64,000 bases of DNA, from contig NZ_VBUI01000016.1 in NCBI RefSeq assembly GCF_005780185.1, positions 1-64,000 of the forward strand. The letters run 5' to 3'. A model generated the notes under the pieces. The model ran no database searches and was not told the DNA's origin. It was given only the letters and a program-made list of their open reading frames with translations. Shown here piece by piece: positions 11,868 through 23,407 of this stretch. The position numbers and the translations under genes were made by a program. Each line of letters begins with the position of its first letter. Position 1 is the stretch's first letter. The DNA comes from Halomonas urmiana. GTDB lineage: Bacteria > Pseudomonadota > Gammaproteobacteria > Pseudomonadales > Halomonadaceae.

Positions 11868-12182
11868 ATGCAAAAGATCAAACGTGACGATGAAGTCATC
11901 GTCATCGCCGGCAAGGACAAGGGCAAGCGCGGCACCGTGAAGCGGGTTCTCGAAAACCGTTTCGTGGTGTCCGGTGTGAACATGATCAAGCGTCACACCA
12001 AGCCCAACCCGATGGCGGGCAACCAGGGCGGTATCGTCGAGCGCGAGGCATCGATTCACGCGTCCAACGTGGCCATCTTCAACCAGGAGACCGGCAAGGC
12101 GGATCGCGTCGGCTTCCAGGTTCAGGAAGACGGTACCAAGGTACGTATCTACAAGTCGACGCAGTCGCAGATCGACGCCTAA
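11868..12182 (+). CDS. rplX: 50S ribosomal protein L24
   Basis: The 104-residue L24 has the KOW motif ([17 protein letters not shown]) near the N-terminus. It is one of the two initiators of 50S assembly. ATG start after GGAG; 14 bases after rplN and 18 bases before rplE. Confidence 0.97.
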   Translation: MQKIKRDDEVIVIAGKDKGKRGTVKRVLENRFVVSGVNMIKRHTKPNPMAGNQGGIVEREASIHASNVAIFNQETGKADRVGFQVQEDGTKVRIYKSTQSQIDA

Positions 12183-12200
12183 CGCGAGTCGGATAGCAAA

Positions 12201-12740
12201 ATGGCGAACTTGAAAGAACGTTATCAAAACGAGGTGGTGGCTCAACTCCAAGAGCAGTTCAGCTACGCCAATGTGATGCAGGTACCCCGGGTCACCAAGG
12301 TGACCCTGAACATGGGGATCGGCGAGGCGACCAGCGACAAGAAGCTGATCGACAACGCTATCGGCGACCTGGAGAAACTCTCCGGTCAGAAGCCGTTGGT
12401 CACCAAGGCACGCAAGTCCATCGCGGGCTTCAAGGTCCGTGAGGGCTGGCCGATCGGGATCAAGGTGACCCTGCGCTCCGAGCGCATGTGGGACTTCCTC
12501 GATCGCCTGGTGAACATCGCGATCCCCCGCGTTCGTGACTTCCGTGGTCTCAACCCGAAGTCCTTCGACGGTCGTGGCAACTACTCCATGGGGGTGCGTG
12601 AGCAGATCATCTTCCCGGAGATCGAGTATGATAAGATCGACCGGATCCGTGGTCTGGATGTCACCATCACCACCACCGCCAAAACCGATGAAGAAGGTCG
12701 TGCGCTGCTCGGCGCGCTGAACTTCCCGTTCAAGAAATAA
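12201..12740 (+). CDS. rplE: 50S ribosomal protein L5
   Basis: This 179-residue L5 binds 5S rRNA and contacts P-site tRNA. The conserved [24 protein letters not shown] and [16 protein letters not shown] segments are all present. No strong GGAG is seen directly before the ATG; the preceding bases GCGAGTCGGATAGC give a weak site, so translation may be coupled to rplX. Confidence 0.97.
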   Translation: MANLKERYQNEVVAQLQEQFSYANVMQVPRVTKVTLNMGIGEATSDKKLIDNAIGDLEKLSGQKPLVTKARKSIAGFKVREGWPIGIKVTLRSERMWDFLDRLVNIAIPRVRDFRGLNPKSFDGRGNYSMGVREQIIFPEIEYDKIDRIRGLDVTITTTAKTDEEGRALLGALNFPFKK

Positions 12741-12750
12741 GGGTGGGATC

Positions 12751-13056
12751 ATGGCAAAGAAAAGCATGGTAGAGCGTGAGCTCAAGCGCACCAAGCTGGT
12801 GGCGAAGTATGCCGCCAAGCGCGCCGAGCTCAAGGCGCTCATCCAGGACGTGAACGCTTCTGACGAAGAGCGCTTCGACGCGCAGCTCAAGCTGCAGCAG
12901 TTGCCGCGTGACTCCAGTCCGGTGCGCCAGCGTAACCGCTGCCGTATCACCGGCCGTCCGCACGGCTACTACAACAAGTTCGGCCTCGGCCGCAACAAGC
13001 TGCGTGAAGCCGCCATGCGTGGCGATGTGCCCGGACTCAAGAAGTCCAGCTGGTAA
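12751..13056 (+). CDS. rpsN: 30S ribosomal protein S14 (zinc-free long form)
   Basis: At 101 residues this is the long S14 form that lacks the two CxxC zinc pairs. The C-terminal [18 protein letters not shown] and the final KKSSW are typical of gammaproteobacteria. S14 is a late-assembling 30S head protein. It lies 10 bases after rplE and 32 before rpsH. Confidence 0.97.
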   Translation: MAKKSMVERELKRTKLVAKYAAKRAELKALIQDVNASDEERFDAQLKLQQLPRDSSPVRQRNRCRITGRPHGYYNKFGLGRNKLREAAMRGDVPGLKKSSW

Positions 13057-13088
13057 CGCCACGTAGAATCATCAGGAGCGCAACGTAA

Positions 13089-13481
13089 ATGAGCATGCAA
13101 GACACTCTGGCGGATATGTTTACCCGTATCCGCAATGCGCAGATGGCCACCAAGGAGACGGTTTCCATGCCGTCCTCCAAGCTGAAGGTCGAGGTGGCCC
13201 GCGTGCTGAAGGAAGAGGGCTACATCGGCGATTTCGCCGTCAGCGAGTCCGCCAAGCCCGAACTGACCGTGACCCTCAAGTACTTCGAGGGTAAGCCGGT
13301 CATCGAGCACCTGCAGCGGGTTTCCAAGCCGTCCCTGCGCCAGTACAAGGGCAAGGACGCGCTGCCGAAGGTCGCCGAAGGTCTGGGCGTCGCCATCGTC
13401 ACCACCTCTCAGGGGGTGATGACGGATCGTGCGGCTCGTCAGGCGGGTGTCGGTGGCGAAGTCATCTGCACCGTATTCTAG
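13089..13481 (+). CDS. rpsH: 30S ribosomal protein S8
   Basis: The 130-residue S8 begins [18 protein letters not shown] and ends GGEVICTVF, both family hallmarks. It binds the central domain of 16S rRNA and in E. coli represses the spc operon by binding near the rplE start. ATG follows AGGAG. It lies 9 bases before rplF. Confidence 0.97.
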   Translation: MSMQDTLADMFTRIRNAQMATKETVSMPSSKLKVEVARVLKEEGYIGDFAVSESAKPELTVTLKYFEGKPVIEHLQRVSKPSLRQYKGKDALPKVAEGLGVAIVTTSQGVMTDRAARQAGVGGEVICTVF

Positions 13482-13490
13482 GAGTTTGGA

Positions 13491-14021
13491 ATGTCCCGCG
13501 TAGCCAAATATCCGGTCAAATTGCCCACAGGCGTCGAGATCAAGCTCGACGGTGACCAGCTGTCCGTCAAGGGCAGCCAGGGCACCCTGTCCATGCCCGT
13601 TCACCAGGATGTGGTGATCGGTCAGGAAGAGGGACAGCTGACCTTCCAGCCGAGCGAGTCCGCTAAGAGCTGGGCAATGGTCGGCACCACCCGTGCCCTG
13701 GTTCAAAACCTGGTCACCGGTGTCAGCGAGGGCTTCACCAAGTCCCTCGAAATCATCGGCGTCGGTTATCGTGCCCAGGCCAAGGGCCAGACGCTCAATC
13801 TTACACTGGGCTTCTCGCACCCGGTCGACTACACCCTGCCTGAAGGTGTCACGGCGGAAACGCCGAAGAACACCGTCATCGTGCTGAAGAGCGCGGACAA
13901 GCAGGCGCTCGGCCAGTGTGCTGCGGAAATCCGCGCCTTCCGTCCGCCCGAGCCCTACAAGGGCAAGGGTGTCCGGTACGCCGACGAGCAGGTGCGTCGC
14001 AAAGAAGCCAAGAAGAAGTAA
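13491..14021 (+). CDS. rplF: 50S ribosomal protein L6
   Basis: A 176-residue L6 with its duplicated fold, located near the GTPase-associated centre and the base of the L7/L12 stalk. The C-terminal hallmark [11 protein letters not shown] is present. ATG start after AGGAG; 9 bases on each side separate it from rpsH and rplR. Confidence 0.97.
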   Translation: MSRVAKYPVKLPTGVEIKLDGDQLSVKGSQGTLSMPVHQDVVIGQEEGQLTFQPSESAKSWAMVGTTRALVQNLVTGVSEGFTKSLEIIGVGYRAQAKGQTLNLTLGFSHPVDYTLPEGVTAETPKNTVIVLKSADKQALGQCAAEIRAFRPPEPYKGKGVRYADEQVRRKEAKKK

Positions 14022-14030
14022 GGCAGGGTT

Positions 14031-14381
14031 ATGAACGCGAAGAAAGAATCTCGTCTCCGTCGTGCCCGCCGTGCTCGCGCCAAGATCCGCGAGCTGGGCG
14101 TGTATCGCCTGTGCGTCAATCGTACCCCCCGCCACATCTACGCGCAGATCATTTCGCCGGATGGTGGCAAGGTCCTCGCCAGCGCTTCCACGCTGGACAA
14201 GGCCCTGCGCGAGGGGGCGACCGGCAACGCCGACGCCGCCTCCAAGGTGGGCGCTCTGATTGCCGAACGCGCCAAGCAGGCTGGCATCACCCAGGTGGCT
14301 TTCGATCGTGCCGGCTTCAAGTACCACGGTCGTGTGAAGGCCTTGGCTGACGCCGCTCGTGAAGGCGGCCTGGAATTCTAA
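14031..14381 (+). CDS. rplR: 50S ribosomal protein L18
   Basis: The 116-residue L18 binds 5S rRNA together with L5. Its conserved ends, a basic N-terminus ([18 protein letters not shown]) and [20 protein letters not shown], are visible. ATG follows GGCAGGG, 9 bases after rplF. Confidence 0.97.
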   Translation: MNAKKESRLRRARRARAKIRELGVYRLCVNRTPRHIYAQIISPDGGKVLASASTLDKALREGATGNADAASKVGALIAERAKQAGITQVAFDRAGFKYHGRVKALADAAREGGLEF

Positions 14382-14392
14382 AGGGTTTTACG

Positions 14393-14893
14393 ATGGCGAA
14401 GAATGAACAGCAAAACGGCGATCTGCAGGAAAAACTCGTGCAGATCAACCGTGTCGCCAAGGTGGTCAAGGGTGGCCGAATCTTCGGTTTCACCGCTCTG
14501 ACCGTCGTGGGTGACGGTAACGGTCGTGTGGGCTTCGGCCGCGGCAAGGCACGTGAAGTGCCGGTCGCGATCCAGAAGGCCATGGACCAGGCGCGTCGCA
14601 ACATGGTCAAGGTGAACCTCACCGGTGGCACCCTGCAGTACCCGGTCAAGGCCCGTCACGGCGCCTCCAAGGTGTACATGCAGCCGGCCTCCGACGGTAC
14701 CGGGATCATCGCCGGCGGTGCCATGCGCTCCGTGCTCGAGCTGGCTGGCGTGCATAACGTCCTGGCCAAGTGCTACGGCTCCACCAACCCGGTGAACGTG
14801 GTGCGGGCGACCGTCAACGGTCTGGCCTCCCTGCAGTCGCCGGAAGACGTGGCCGCCAAGCGCGGTCTGCCTGTCGAAGCGATCACGGGGTAA
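14393..14893 (+). CDS. rpsE: 30S ribosomal protein S5
   Basis: This 166-residue S5 takes part in decoding accuracy and the mRNA entry tunnel. The N-terminal double-stranded RNA-binding-like part contains [20 protein letters not shown], where spectinomycin-resistance changes map; the Lys-Gly-Gly-Arg stretch looks wild type. ATG start with only a modest upstream site. It lies 11 bases after rplR and 5 bases before rpmD. Confidence 0.97.
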   Translation: MAKNEQQNGDLQEKLVQINRVAKVVKGGRIFGFTALTVVGDGNGRVGFGRGKAREVPVAIQKAMDQARRNMVKVNLTGGTLQYPVKARHGASKVYMQPASDGTGIIAGGAMRSVLELAGVHNVLAKCYGSTNPVNVVRATVNGLASLQSPEDVAAKRGLPVEAITG

Positions 14894-14898
14894 GCACC

Positions 14899-15081
14899 AT
14901 GTCAGCAACGATCAAGGTTACCCAGACCCGCAGCACCATCGGCGTACTGGCCAAGCACAAGGCCACCATGAAGGGCCTCGGCCTGCGTCGCATCGGTCAC
15001 ACGGTTGAGCTGGAAGACACCCCTGCCGTCCGCGGCATGATCCACAAGGTCAATTACCTTGTGCGTGTTGAGGGAGAGTAA
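14899..15081 (+). CDS. rpmD: 50S ribosomal protein L30
   Basis: The 60-residue L30 begins [15 protein letters not shown]; a longer open frame upstream runs inside rpsE and is not conserved. The core [20 protein letters not shown] matches the family. It lies between rpsE and rplO with gaps of 5 and 3 bases, so ribosomes are probably handed from gene to gene. Confidence 0.95.
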   Translation: MSATIKVTQTRSTIGVLAKHKATMKGLGLRRIGHTVELEDTPAVRGMIHKVNYLVRVEGE

Positions 15082-15084
15082 TCC

Positions 15085-15519
15085 ATGAAACTCAATAGCC
15101 TGAGCCCGGCACCGGGCTCCAAGCACGCCGAGAAGCGCGTCGGTCGTGGCATCGGCTCCGGTCTGGGCAAGACCGGTGGCCGCGGCCACAAGGGCCTGAA
15201 GTCGCGCAGCGGCGGCAGCGTGAAGCCCGGTTTCGAGGGCGGTCAGATGCCGCTGCAGCGGCGCCTGCCCAAGTTCGGCTTCACCTCCGCGAAGTCGCTG
15301 GTTTCCGAGGAAGTCCGCCTGGCCGAGCTGGCCCGGGTCGCGGGTGACGACGTCACCCTGGACACCCTCAAGGAAGCCAACGTGCTCAAGGATGCCACCA
15401 AGCATGCCAAGGTGATCCTTTCCGGCGAACTGAATAAGGCGGTCACGGTCCGCGGTCTCAAGGTCACCAAGGGTGCCCGTGCCGCGATCGAAGCCGCCGG
15501 CGGCAAGGTAGAGGACTAA
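15085..15519 (+). CDS. rplO: 50S ribosomal protein L15
   Basis: A 144-residue L15, a 50S protein that threads a glycine/arginine-rich N-terminal arm through 23S rRNA ([18 protein letters not shown]). The central [18 protein letters not shown] is the family signature. Its stop codon abuts the ATG of secY with no gap. Confidence 0.97.
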   Translation: MKLNSLSPAPGSKHAEKRVGRGIGSGLGKTGGRGHKGLKSRSGGSVKPGFEGGQMPLQRRLPKFGFTSAKSLVSEEVRLAELARVAGDDVTLDTLKEANVLKDATKHAKVILSGELNKAVTVRGLKVTKGARAAIEAAGGKVED

Positions 15520-16851
15520 ATGGCTAAGTCAGGAAACATGCCGGCGATGGGTAGCGGTCTGGGTGAACTCTGGGCGCGTCTGCGCTTCGTGCTCCTCGCC
15601 ATCGTGGTCTACCGTATCGGTGCCCACATCCCCGTTCCCGGTATCAATCCTGACCAGCTTGCTGCCTTGTTCAGGGAGCAGCAGGGCACCATCCTGGGCA
15701 TGTTCAACATGTTCTCGGGGGGCGCCCTGGAGCGCATGAGTATCATGGCGCTGGGCATCATGCCCTATATCTCGGCGTCGATCATCATGCAGCTGATGAC
15801 CGCGGTCTCGCCGCATCTCGAGCAACTGAAGAAGGAAGGCGAGGCCGGCCGCCGCAAGATCAGTCAGTACACACGCTACGGCACCGTGCTGCTGGCCCTG
15901 ATTCAGGCCTCCGGCATGTCCGTGGGCCTGGCGAGTCAGGGCATTGCCTACACGGCCGACTTCAGCTTCTACTTCACTGCCATCGTGACGTTTGTCACCG
16001 GGGCGGTGTTTCTGATGTGGCTGGGCGAGCAGATCACCGAGAAGGGTATCGGCAACGGCATCTCGCTGCTGATCTTCTCGGGGATCGTGGCCGGCCTTCC
16101 GGGTGCCGTGGGGCAGGCCTTCGAGCTGGCTCGCAACGAGGGGGCCTGGAACGTCCTGCCGCTGCTGGCCCTGACCGTGCTGGGCATCGCCACCGTGGCC
16201 TTCGTGGTGTTCATCGAGCGCGGCCAACGCCGCCTCACCGTGAATTATCCGCGTCGCCAGGTGGGCAACAAGATGTATGCCGGCCAGAGCAGCTACCTGC
16301 CGCTCAAGGTCAACATGGCGGGCGTGATTCCGGCGATCTTCGCCTCGAGTATCCTGCTGTTCCCGGCGTCGCTCGGGCAGTGGGTCGGGGCCGGGGATGG
16401 CATGGAGTGGCTGCAGAGCGCCTCCCAGGCCCTGGGGCCGGGGCAGCCGCTCTACATCTTGCTTTTCGCCGCGGCGGTGGTATTCTTCTGCTTCTTTTAC
16501 ACAGCGCTGGTCTTCAACCCCAAGGATGTCGCTGACAACCTCAAGAAGTCAGGGGCCTTCCTGCCGGGCATCCGCCCCGGCGAGCAGACCGCTCGCTACA
16601 TCGACAAGGTCATGACCCGCTTGACCCTGTTCGGCGCGCTTTACATCACTGCGGTTTCCCTGATGCCCCAGTTCCTGATCGTGGCCTGGAACGTGCCGTT
16701 CTTCTTCGGCGGTACCTCGCTGCTGATCGTGGTGGTGGTCATCATGGACTTCATGGCTCAGGTGCAGTCGCACCTCATGTCGAATCAGTACGAGTCGGTG
16801 ATGAAGAAGTCCAACCTGAAAGGCTACGGTAGCGGCGGCATCATGCGCTGA
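15520..16851 (+). CDS. secY: Preprotein translocase subunit SecY
   Basis: This 443-residue inner-membrane protein forms the Sec channel with SecE and SecG. Ten hydrophobic segments can be counted. The plug and early region ([20 protein letters not shown]), and the cytoplasmic loops that meet SecA and the ribosome ([37 protein letters not shown]), are all present. The start directly follows the rplO stop, as in many bacteria where secY sits at the end of spc. Confidence 0.98.
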   Translation: MAKSGNMPAMGSGLGELWARLRFVLLAIVVYRIGAHIPVPGINPDQLAALFREQQGTILGMFNMFSGGALERMSIMALGIMPYISASIIMQLMTAVSPHLEQLKKEGEAGRRKISQYTRYGTVLLALIQASGMSVGLASQGIAYTADFSFYFTAIVTFVTGAVFLMWLGEQITEKGIGNGISLLIFSGIVAGLPGAVGQAFELARNEGAWNVLPLLALTVLGIATVAFVVFIERGQRRLTVNYPRRQVGNKMYAGQSSYLPLKVNMAGVIPAIFASSILLFPASLGQWVGAGDGMEWLQSASQALGPGQPLYILLFAAAVVFFCFFYTALVFNPKDVADNLKKSGAFLPGIRPGEQTARYIDKVMTRLTLFGALYITAVSLMPQFLIVAWNVPFFFGGTSLLIVVVVIMDFMAQVQSHLMSNQYESVMKKSNLKGYGSGGIMR

Positions 16852-16928
16852 GGCGCGTCGCTGGCGATTTGGTGCGCCGCGAGCTGAACCGTTGGCCCGC
16901 GTCGCGAGCCAACTTTGGAGATAGAACG

Positions 16929-17042
16929 ATGAAAGTTCGAGCTTCCGTGAAGAAAATGTGCCGCAACTGCAAGATCATTCGTCGCAATGGCGCCGTGCGC
17001 GTCATCTGCAGCGAGCCGCGGCACAAGCAGCGTCAGGGCTAA
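16929..17042 (+). CDS. rpmJ: 50S ribosomal protein L36 (zinc-binding form)
   Basis: A 37-residue protein: [20 protein letters not shown] at the start and [10 protein letters not shown] at the end. The zinc ligands of the C+ form are visible (Cys-11, Cys-14, Cys-27, His-32). Many gammaproteobacteria have one more residue (CSAEP), so the C-terminal turn is slightly shorter. It lies 77 bases after secY with TGGAGA upstream. Being so short it is easily missed. Confidence 0.95.
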   Translation: MKVRASVKKMCRNCKIIRRNGAVRVICSEPRHKQRQG

Positions 17043-17075
17043 GTCCGACGCTGCACTGAACCGGGTGCCGGCATG

Positions 17076-17102
17076 CCCCTTGTCCTCGAGCGAGGAAAGG
17101 GG
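17076..17102 (+). repeat. Imperfect inverted repeat in the alpha operon promoter spacer
   Basis: CCCCTT-G-TCCTCG and CGAGGA-AAGGGG can pair over 12 bp with one bulged G and a 2-base centre. It overlaps the spacer of the predicted rpsM promoter. It could be a remnant terminator for the spc group or a protein site; no T-tract follows directly. Confidence 0.45.
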
Positions 17103-17108
17103 TATGCT
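17080..17108 (+). promoter_or_regulatory. Predicted alpha operon promoter (rpsM)
   Basis: TTGTCC and TATGCT are 17 bases apart, 57 bases before rpsM, and TTGCGCCTTTTG follows, resembling the start regions of the rpsL and rpsJ promoters. The boxes are weaker than those of the S10 promoter. Confidence 0.5.
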
Positions 17109-17165
17109 GTTGCGCCTTTTGTAGATGATTAATCGAGCAAGCCGCTCAAATTTCGGAGTAAGCTG

Positions 17166-17522
17166 ATGGCCCGTATTGCAGGCGTCAATATCCCGGACAA
17201 CAAGCATGCGGCGATCTCGCTGACCTATATCTTCGGGATTGGCCGTACTCGCGCGCAGGACATCTGTGCCGCGACCGGCATCGCGCCGACCATCAAGATC
17301 CAGGAGCTGTCCAGTGAAGATCTGGATACCCTGCGGTCTGAAGTCGGCAAGTACACCGTGGAAGGTGACCTTCGTCGTGATGTGACGCTGAACATCAAGC
17401 GTCTCATGGACCTGGGTTGCTATCGTGGTCTGCGTCATCGTCGTGGTCTTCCGCTGCGTGGTCAGCGTACCAAGACCAATGCGCGTACCCGCAAGGGCCC
17501 GCGCAAGCCGATCCGCAAATAA
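17166..17522 (+). CDS. rpsM: 30S ribosomal protein S13
   Basis: The 118-residue S13 starts [15 protein letters not shown] and ends in a basic tail ([11 protein letters not shown]) that reaches the P-site. The conserved [20 protein letters not shown] is intact. It is first in the alpha group, after a 123-base gap holding a predicted promoter. ATG follows CGGAG. Confidence 0.97.
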   Translation: MARIAGVNIPDNKHAAISLTYIFGIGRTRAQDICAATGIAPTIKIQELSSEDLDTLRSEVGKYTVEGDLRRDVTLNIKRLMDLGCYRGLRHRRGLPLRGQRTKTNARTRKGPRKPIRK

Positions 17523-17561
17523 CACGCACGTTCTGGCGTAAAGACAGGAATAGACATCAAC

Positions 17562-17948
17562 ATGGCTAACCCGCGTAGCAACCGTAAAAAGGTTAAAAAG
17601 CAGGTAGTGGATGCCATCGCGCATATCCACGCCTCTTTTAACAACACGATCATTACGATCACAGACCGCCAGGGCAACGCCCTTTCCTGGGCGACTGCCG
17701 GTGGTTCGGGTTTTCGTGGTTCTCGCAAGAGCACCCCGTTCGCTGCTCAAGTGGCAAGCGAACGTGCAGCGACCGCTGCAGCCGAGTATGGTGTGAAAAA
17801 CGTCGACGTGCTGGTCAAGGGCCCCGGTCCTGGCCGTGAATCCGCCGTGCGCGCACTCAATGCCGCCGGCTTCCGCGTGCAGAGCATCACCGACGCGACG
17901 CCCATTCCGCACAATGGCTGCCGTCCGCCGAAGAAACGCCGCGTTTAA
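17562..17948 (+). CDS. rpsK: 30S ribosomal protein S11
   Basis: A 128-residue S11, part of the 30S platform. The conserved [20 protein letters not shown] and the terminal [12 protein letters not shown] are present. ATG start; 39 bases after rpsM and 12 bases before rpsD. Confidence 0.97.
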   Translation: MANPRSNRKKVKKQVVDAIAHIHASFNNTIITITDRQGNALSWATAGGSGFRGSRKSTPFAAQVASERAATAAAEYGVKNVDVLVKGPGPGRESAVRALNAAGFRVQSITDATPIPHNGCRPPKKRRV

Positions 17949-17960
17949 GGAGACAGATTC

Positions 17961-18581
17961 ATGGCTCGTTACATTGGACCGAAGTGCAAACTGTCTCGTC
18001 GTGAGGGGACCGACCTCTTCCTCAAGAGCGGTATCACTCCCTTCGAGAAGAAGTGCAAATCCGAGCAGATCCCGGGTGTGCACGGCCAGCGCCGTCAGCG
18101 TCTTTCCGACTACGGCTTGCAGCTTCGCGAGAAGCAGAAAGTACGTCGCATGTACGGCGTACTCGAGAAGCAGTTCCGCAATTACTACAAGGAAGCGGCC
18201 CGCCTGAAGGGCGCGACCGGCGAGTTGTTGCTGCAGCTCCTCGAATCCCGACTGGACAACGTCGTCTACCGCATGGGCTTCGGCTCCACGCGTTCCGAGG
18301 CACGTCAGCTGGTCAGCCACAAGGCGATTGCCGTCAATGGCAAGACCGTCAACGTGGCGTCCTACCAGGTCAAGCCGGGTGACGTGGTCTCCGTCCGTGA
18401 AAAGGCGAAGAACCAGGCGCGCATCCAGACTTCCCTGGCCATCGCCGCCAATCGCGGCGACGTGGTGTGGGTCGAGACCGATGCCAAGAAGATGGAAGGC
18501 ACTTTCAAGGCCCTGCCTGAACGCGGTGACCTGTCTGCCGACATCAACGAAAACCTGATCGTCGAGCTGTACTCCAAGTAA
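17961..18581 (+). CDS. rpsD: 30S ribosomal protein S4 (zinc-free form)
   Basis: The 206-residue S4 begins [19 protein letters not shown], lacking the CxxC pair of zinc-type S4. The S4 RNA-binding domain ([20 protein letters not shown]) is in the middle. S4 is a primary 16S binder and in E. coli represses the alpha operon. ATG follows AAGGAG. Confidence 0.97.
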   Translation: MARYIGPKCKLSRREGTDLFLKSGITPFEKKCKSEQIPGVHGQRRQRLSDYGLQLREKQKVRRMYGVLEKQFRNYYKEAARLKGATGELLLQLLESRLDNVVYRMGFGSTRSEARQLVSHKAIAVNGKTVNVASYQVKPGDVVSVREKAKNQARIQTSLAIAANRGDVVWVETDAKKMEGTFKALPERGDLSADINENLIVELYSK

Positions 18582-18664
18582 GTGGCGCCCGCGTCGCGCC
18601 GCCCTCGTCCGCGGGGGCGGCCTGGAGTACCGACAATCCGTTTGGCAGCCTGATAGGTGTTCAT

Positions 18665-19663
18665 ATGCAGCGTTCAGTGACAGAGTTTCTCCGTCCTCGC
18701 GACATCAAGGTCGAAGAGATCAGCGCACACCACGCCAAGATCGTGCTCGAGCCCTTCGAGCGGGGCTTCGGCCACACGCTGGGGAATGCCCTGCGTCGCA
18801 TCCTGCTCTCGTCCATGCCCGGCTGTGCCGTGGTGGAGGCCGAGATCGCCGGCGTCGAGCATGAGTACAGCGCGATCGAGGGCGTCCAGGAAGATGTCAT
18901 CGAAATCCTCCTGAACCTCAAGGACGTGGCGCTCCGGATGCATAGCCGCGACGAGGCAGTGCTCTCGCTGAACAAGCAGGGGCCGGCCGTCGTGACGGCA
19001 GGGGATATCGCCCTCGACCACGACGTCGAGATCGTCAACCCCGAGCATGTCATCGCCCACGTCAACGAGGGGTCCGAGCTGAAGATGCAGCTCAAGGTCG
19101 CTCGCGGCCGCGGCTATGAGCCCGCGGACGCCCGTGGCGAGGCCGACGACGAGTCCCGCGCCATCGGTCGCCTGCAGCTGGATGCTACCTTCAGCCCCGT
19201 GCGTCGGGTTTCCTACTCGGTCGAGGCCGCGCGTGTCGAACAGCGCACCGACCTCGACAAGCTGATCATCAACCTGGAAACCGACGGCACCCTGGATCCG
19301 GAAGAGGCGATTCGTCGCAGCGCGACCATCCTGCAAGAGCAGCTGGCCGCGTTCGTCGATCTGGAAGCCGACAAGGAACAGGAAGTGGTGGAGGAAGAGG
19401 ATCATATCGATCCGATCCTGCTGCGCCCCGTAGACGATCTCGAGTTGACCGTTCGCAGCGCCAACTGCCTGAAGGCCGAGAACATCTACTACATCGGGGA
19501 TCTGATCCAGCGCACCGAGGTGGAGCTGCTGAAGACCCCCAATCTCGGCAAGAAGTCCCTGAATGAGATCAAGGACGTGTTGGCCGCCCGCGGGCTTTCT
19601 CTGGGCATGCGGCTGGAGAACTGGCCGCCGGCAAGCCTGAAGGACGACAAGGCCTCCGCGTGA
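18665..19663 (+). CDS. rpoA: RNA polymerase subunit alpha
   Basis: This 332-residue alpha subunit has the N-terminal dimerisation domain ([20 protein letters not shown]) and the C-terminal domain that contacts UP elements and activators ([33 protein letters not shown]). The linker is acidic ([10 protein letters not shown]). ATG start. It lies 83 bases after rpsD and 39 bases before rplQ, the usual alpha operon order. Confidence 0.98.
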   Translation: MQRSVTEFLRPRDIKVEEISAHHAKIVLEPFERGFGHTLGNALRRILLSSMPGCAVVEAEIAGVEHEYSAIEGVQEDVIEILLNLKDVALRMHSRDEAVLSLNKQGPAVVTAGDIALDHDVEIVNPEHVIAHVNEGSELKMQLKVARGRGYEPADARGEADDESRAIGRLQLDATFSPVRRVSYSVEAARVEQRTDLDKLIINLETDGTLDPEEAIRRSATILQEQLAAFVDLEADKEQEVVEEEDHIDPILLRPVDDLELTVRSANCLKAENIYYIGDLIQRTEVELLKTPNLGKKSLNEIKDVLAARGLSLGMRLENWPPASLKDDKASA

Positions 19664-19702
19664 GCCTCGACTCGAGTCCCAGTTTGGTAAGGAATCACAA
19701 CC

Positions 19703-20086
19703 ATGCGTCATCGTAAGAGTGGTCGTCACCTGAATCGCACCAGCACGCATCGTCAGGCCATGTTCAAGAACATGTCTGTCTCGCTGGTCGAGCACGAAGT
19801 GATCAAGACAACCCTGCCCAAGGCCAAGGAGCTGCGTCGCGTCATCGAGCCGCTGATCACCCTGGCCAAGCAGGATAGCGTCGCCAACCGTCGTCTGGCC
19901 TTTAGCCGCACCCGCTCCAAGGAAGCGGTCGGCAAGCTCTTCAATGAGCTGGGTCCGCGTTACGCCGAGCGTCCGGGCGGTTACGTCCGTATCCTCAAGT
20001 GCGGCTACCGCACCGGCGACAACGCCCCCATGGCCTTCGTCGAACTGGTCGACCGTCCGGTCGTCGAGGAAGCCGCCGAGGAGTGA
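19703..20086 (+). CDS. rplQ: 50S ribosomal protein L17
   Basis: A 127-residue L17 that begins [20 protein letters not shown]. It contains the conserved [17 protein letters not shown] segment and an acidic C-terminal end (EEAAEE). It closes the ribosomal block; a strong terminator follows 32 bases downstream. ATG start after AAGGAA. Confidence 0.97.
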   Translation: MRHRKSGRHLNRTSTHRQAMFKNMSVSLVEHEVIKTTLPKAKELRRVIEPLITLAKQDSVANRRLAFSRTRSKEAVGKLFNELGPRYAERPGGYVRILKCGYRTGDNAPMAFVELVDRPVVEEAAEE

Positions 20087-20117
20087 TCCTCGACCGGCCT
20101 TCCGCCAGTGGCACGCC

Positions 20118-20148
20118 AAACCGGCTCCTCAAGGGGAGCCGGTTTTTT
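20118..20148 (+). terminator. Rho-independent terminator after rplQ
   Basis: A perfect 11-bp stem (AAACCGGCTCC with GGAGCCGGTTT) with a 6-nt loop, running into TTTTTT. This ends the alpha operon. Confidence 0.92.
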
Positions 20149-20154
20149 CTTTGA

Positions 20155-20194
20155 GCGCCGAGCCACAAGCGCCGAGCCACAAGCGCCAAGCCGC
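20155..20194. repeat. 14-bp direct repeat, two copies plus a partial third
   Basis: GCGCCGAGCCACAA occurs at 20155 and 20169, followed by a diverged third start (GCGCCAAGCC). It lies directly after the rplQ terminator in non-coding DNA. The role is unknown. Confidence 0.8.
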
Positions 20195-20236
20195 TCGGTG
20201 AGGGGCGGCGGGTGCGGAGGCAGGCGTCAGGCAAGA

Positions 20237-20277
20237 AGAAACCCCGCAGATCCTATGGTCGGCGGGGTTTCTCTTTT
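20237..20277 (+). terminator. Second hairpin terminator in the rplQ-uvrA gap
   Basis: AGAAACCCCGC and GCGGGGTTTCT form an 11-bp stem with a 14-nt loop, followed by CTTTTTC on the + strand. It backs up the first terminator; on the - strand the following bases (TCTTGCC) are a weak T-tract that could also help end uvrA. Confidence 0.75.
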
Positions 20278-20292
20278 TCATCGTGCTCTATC

Positions 20293-20370
20293 CTTGGCCG
20301 CTTGGCCGCTTGGCCGCTTGGCCGCTTGGCCGCTTGGCCGCTTGGCCGCTTGGCCGCTTGGCCGCTTGGC
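20293..20370. repeat. 8-bp tandem repeat, nine full copies plus six bases
   Basis: The unit CTTGGCCG is repeated without a mismatch from 20293 to 20364, then CTTGGC to 20370. Because 8 is not a multiple of 3, it reads as repeating 8-residue peptides in every frame, but no gene is indicated. It lies between the rplQ terminators and the end of uvrA. Together with the hairpins and the 14-bp repeat this accounts for most of the 300-base gene-free gap 20087-20386. Confidence 0.95.
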
Positions 20371-20386
20371 ATTGCTCGGCTCGCTG

Positions 20387-23248
<2,862 letters not shown>

Positions 23249-23278
23249 TCCCACCTCGCCGGACGCGGCAAAACCTCG

Positions 23279-23308
23279 ATTATACGGGGCGGGCCGCACC
23301 GGCGGCAA
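23279..23308 (-). promoter_or_regulatory. Predicted uvrA promoter
   Basis: On the - strand TTGCCG (23303-23308) and TATAAT (23279-23284) are 18 bases apart, about 30 bases before the uvrA ATG. The -10 box is consensus and the -35 box has four of six consensus bases. Confidence 0.6.
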
Positions 23309-23407
23309 AGCGCCGCTGCCCTCGGCTTTCCCTGGGGGGTGGCGAGCCGCTAGAATATGCGGTCCACCTCCGGGCCCGAGGGCCCGTCCACGGAAGTTCG
23401 AATCGCT

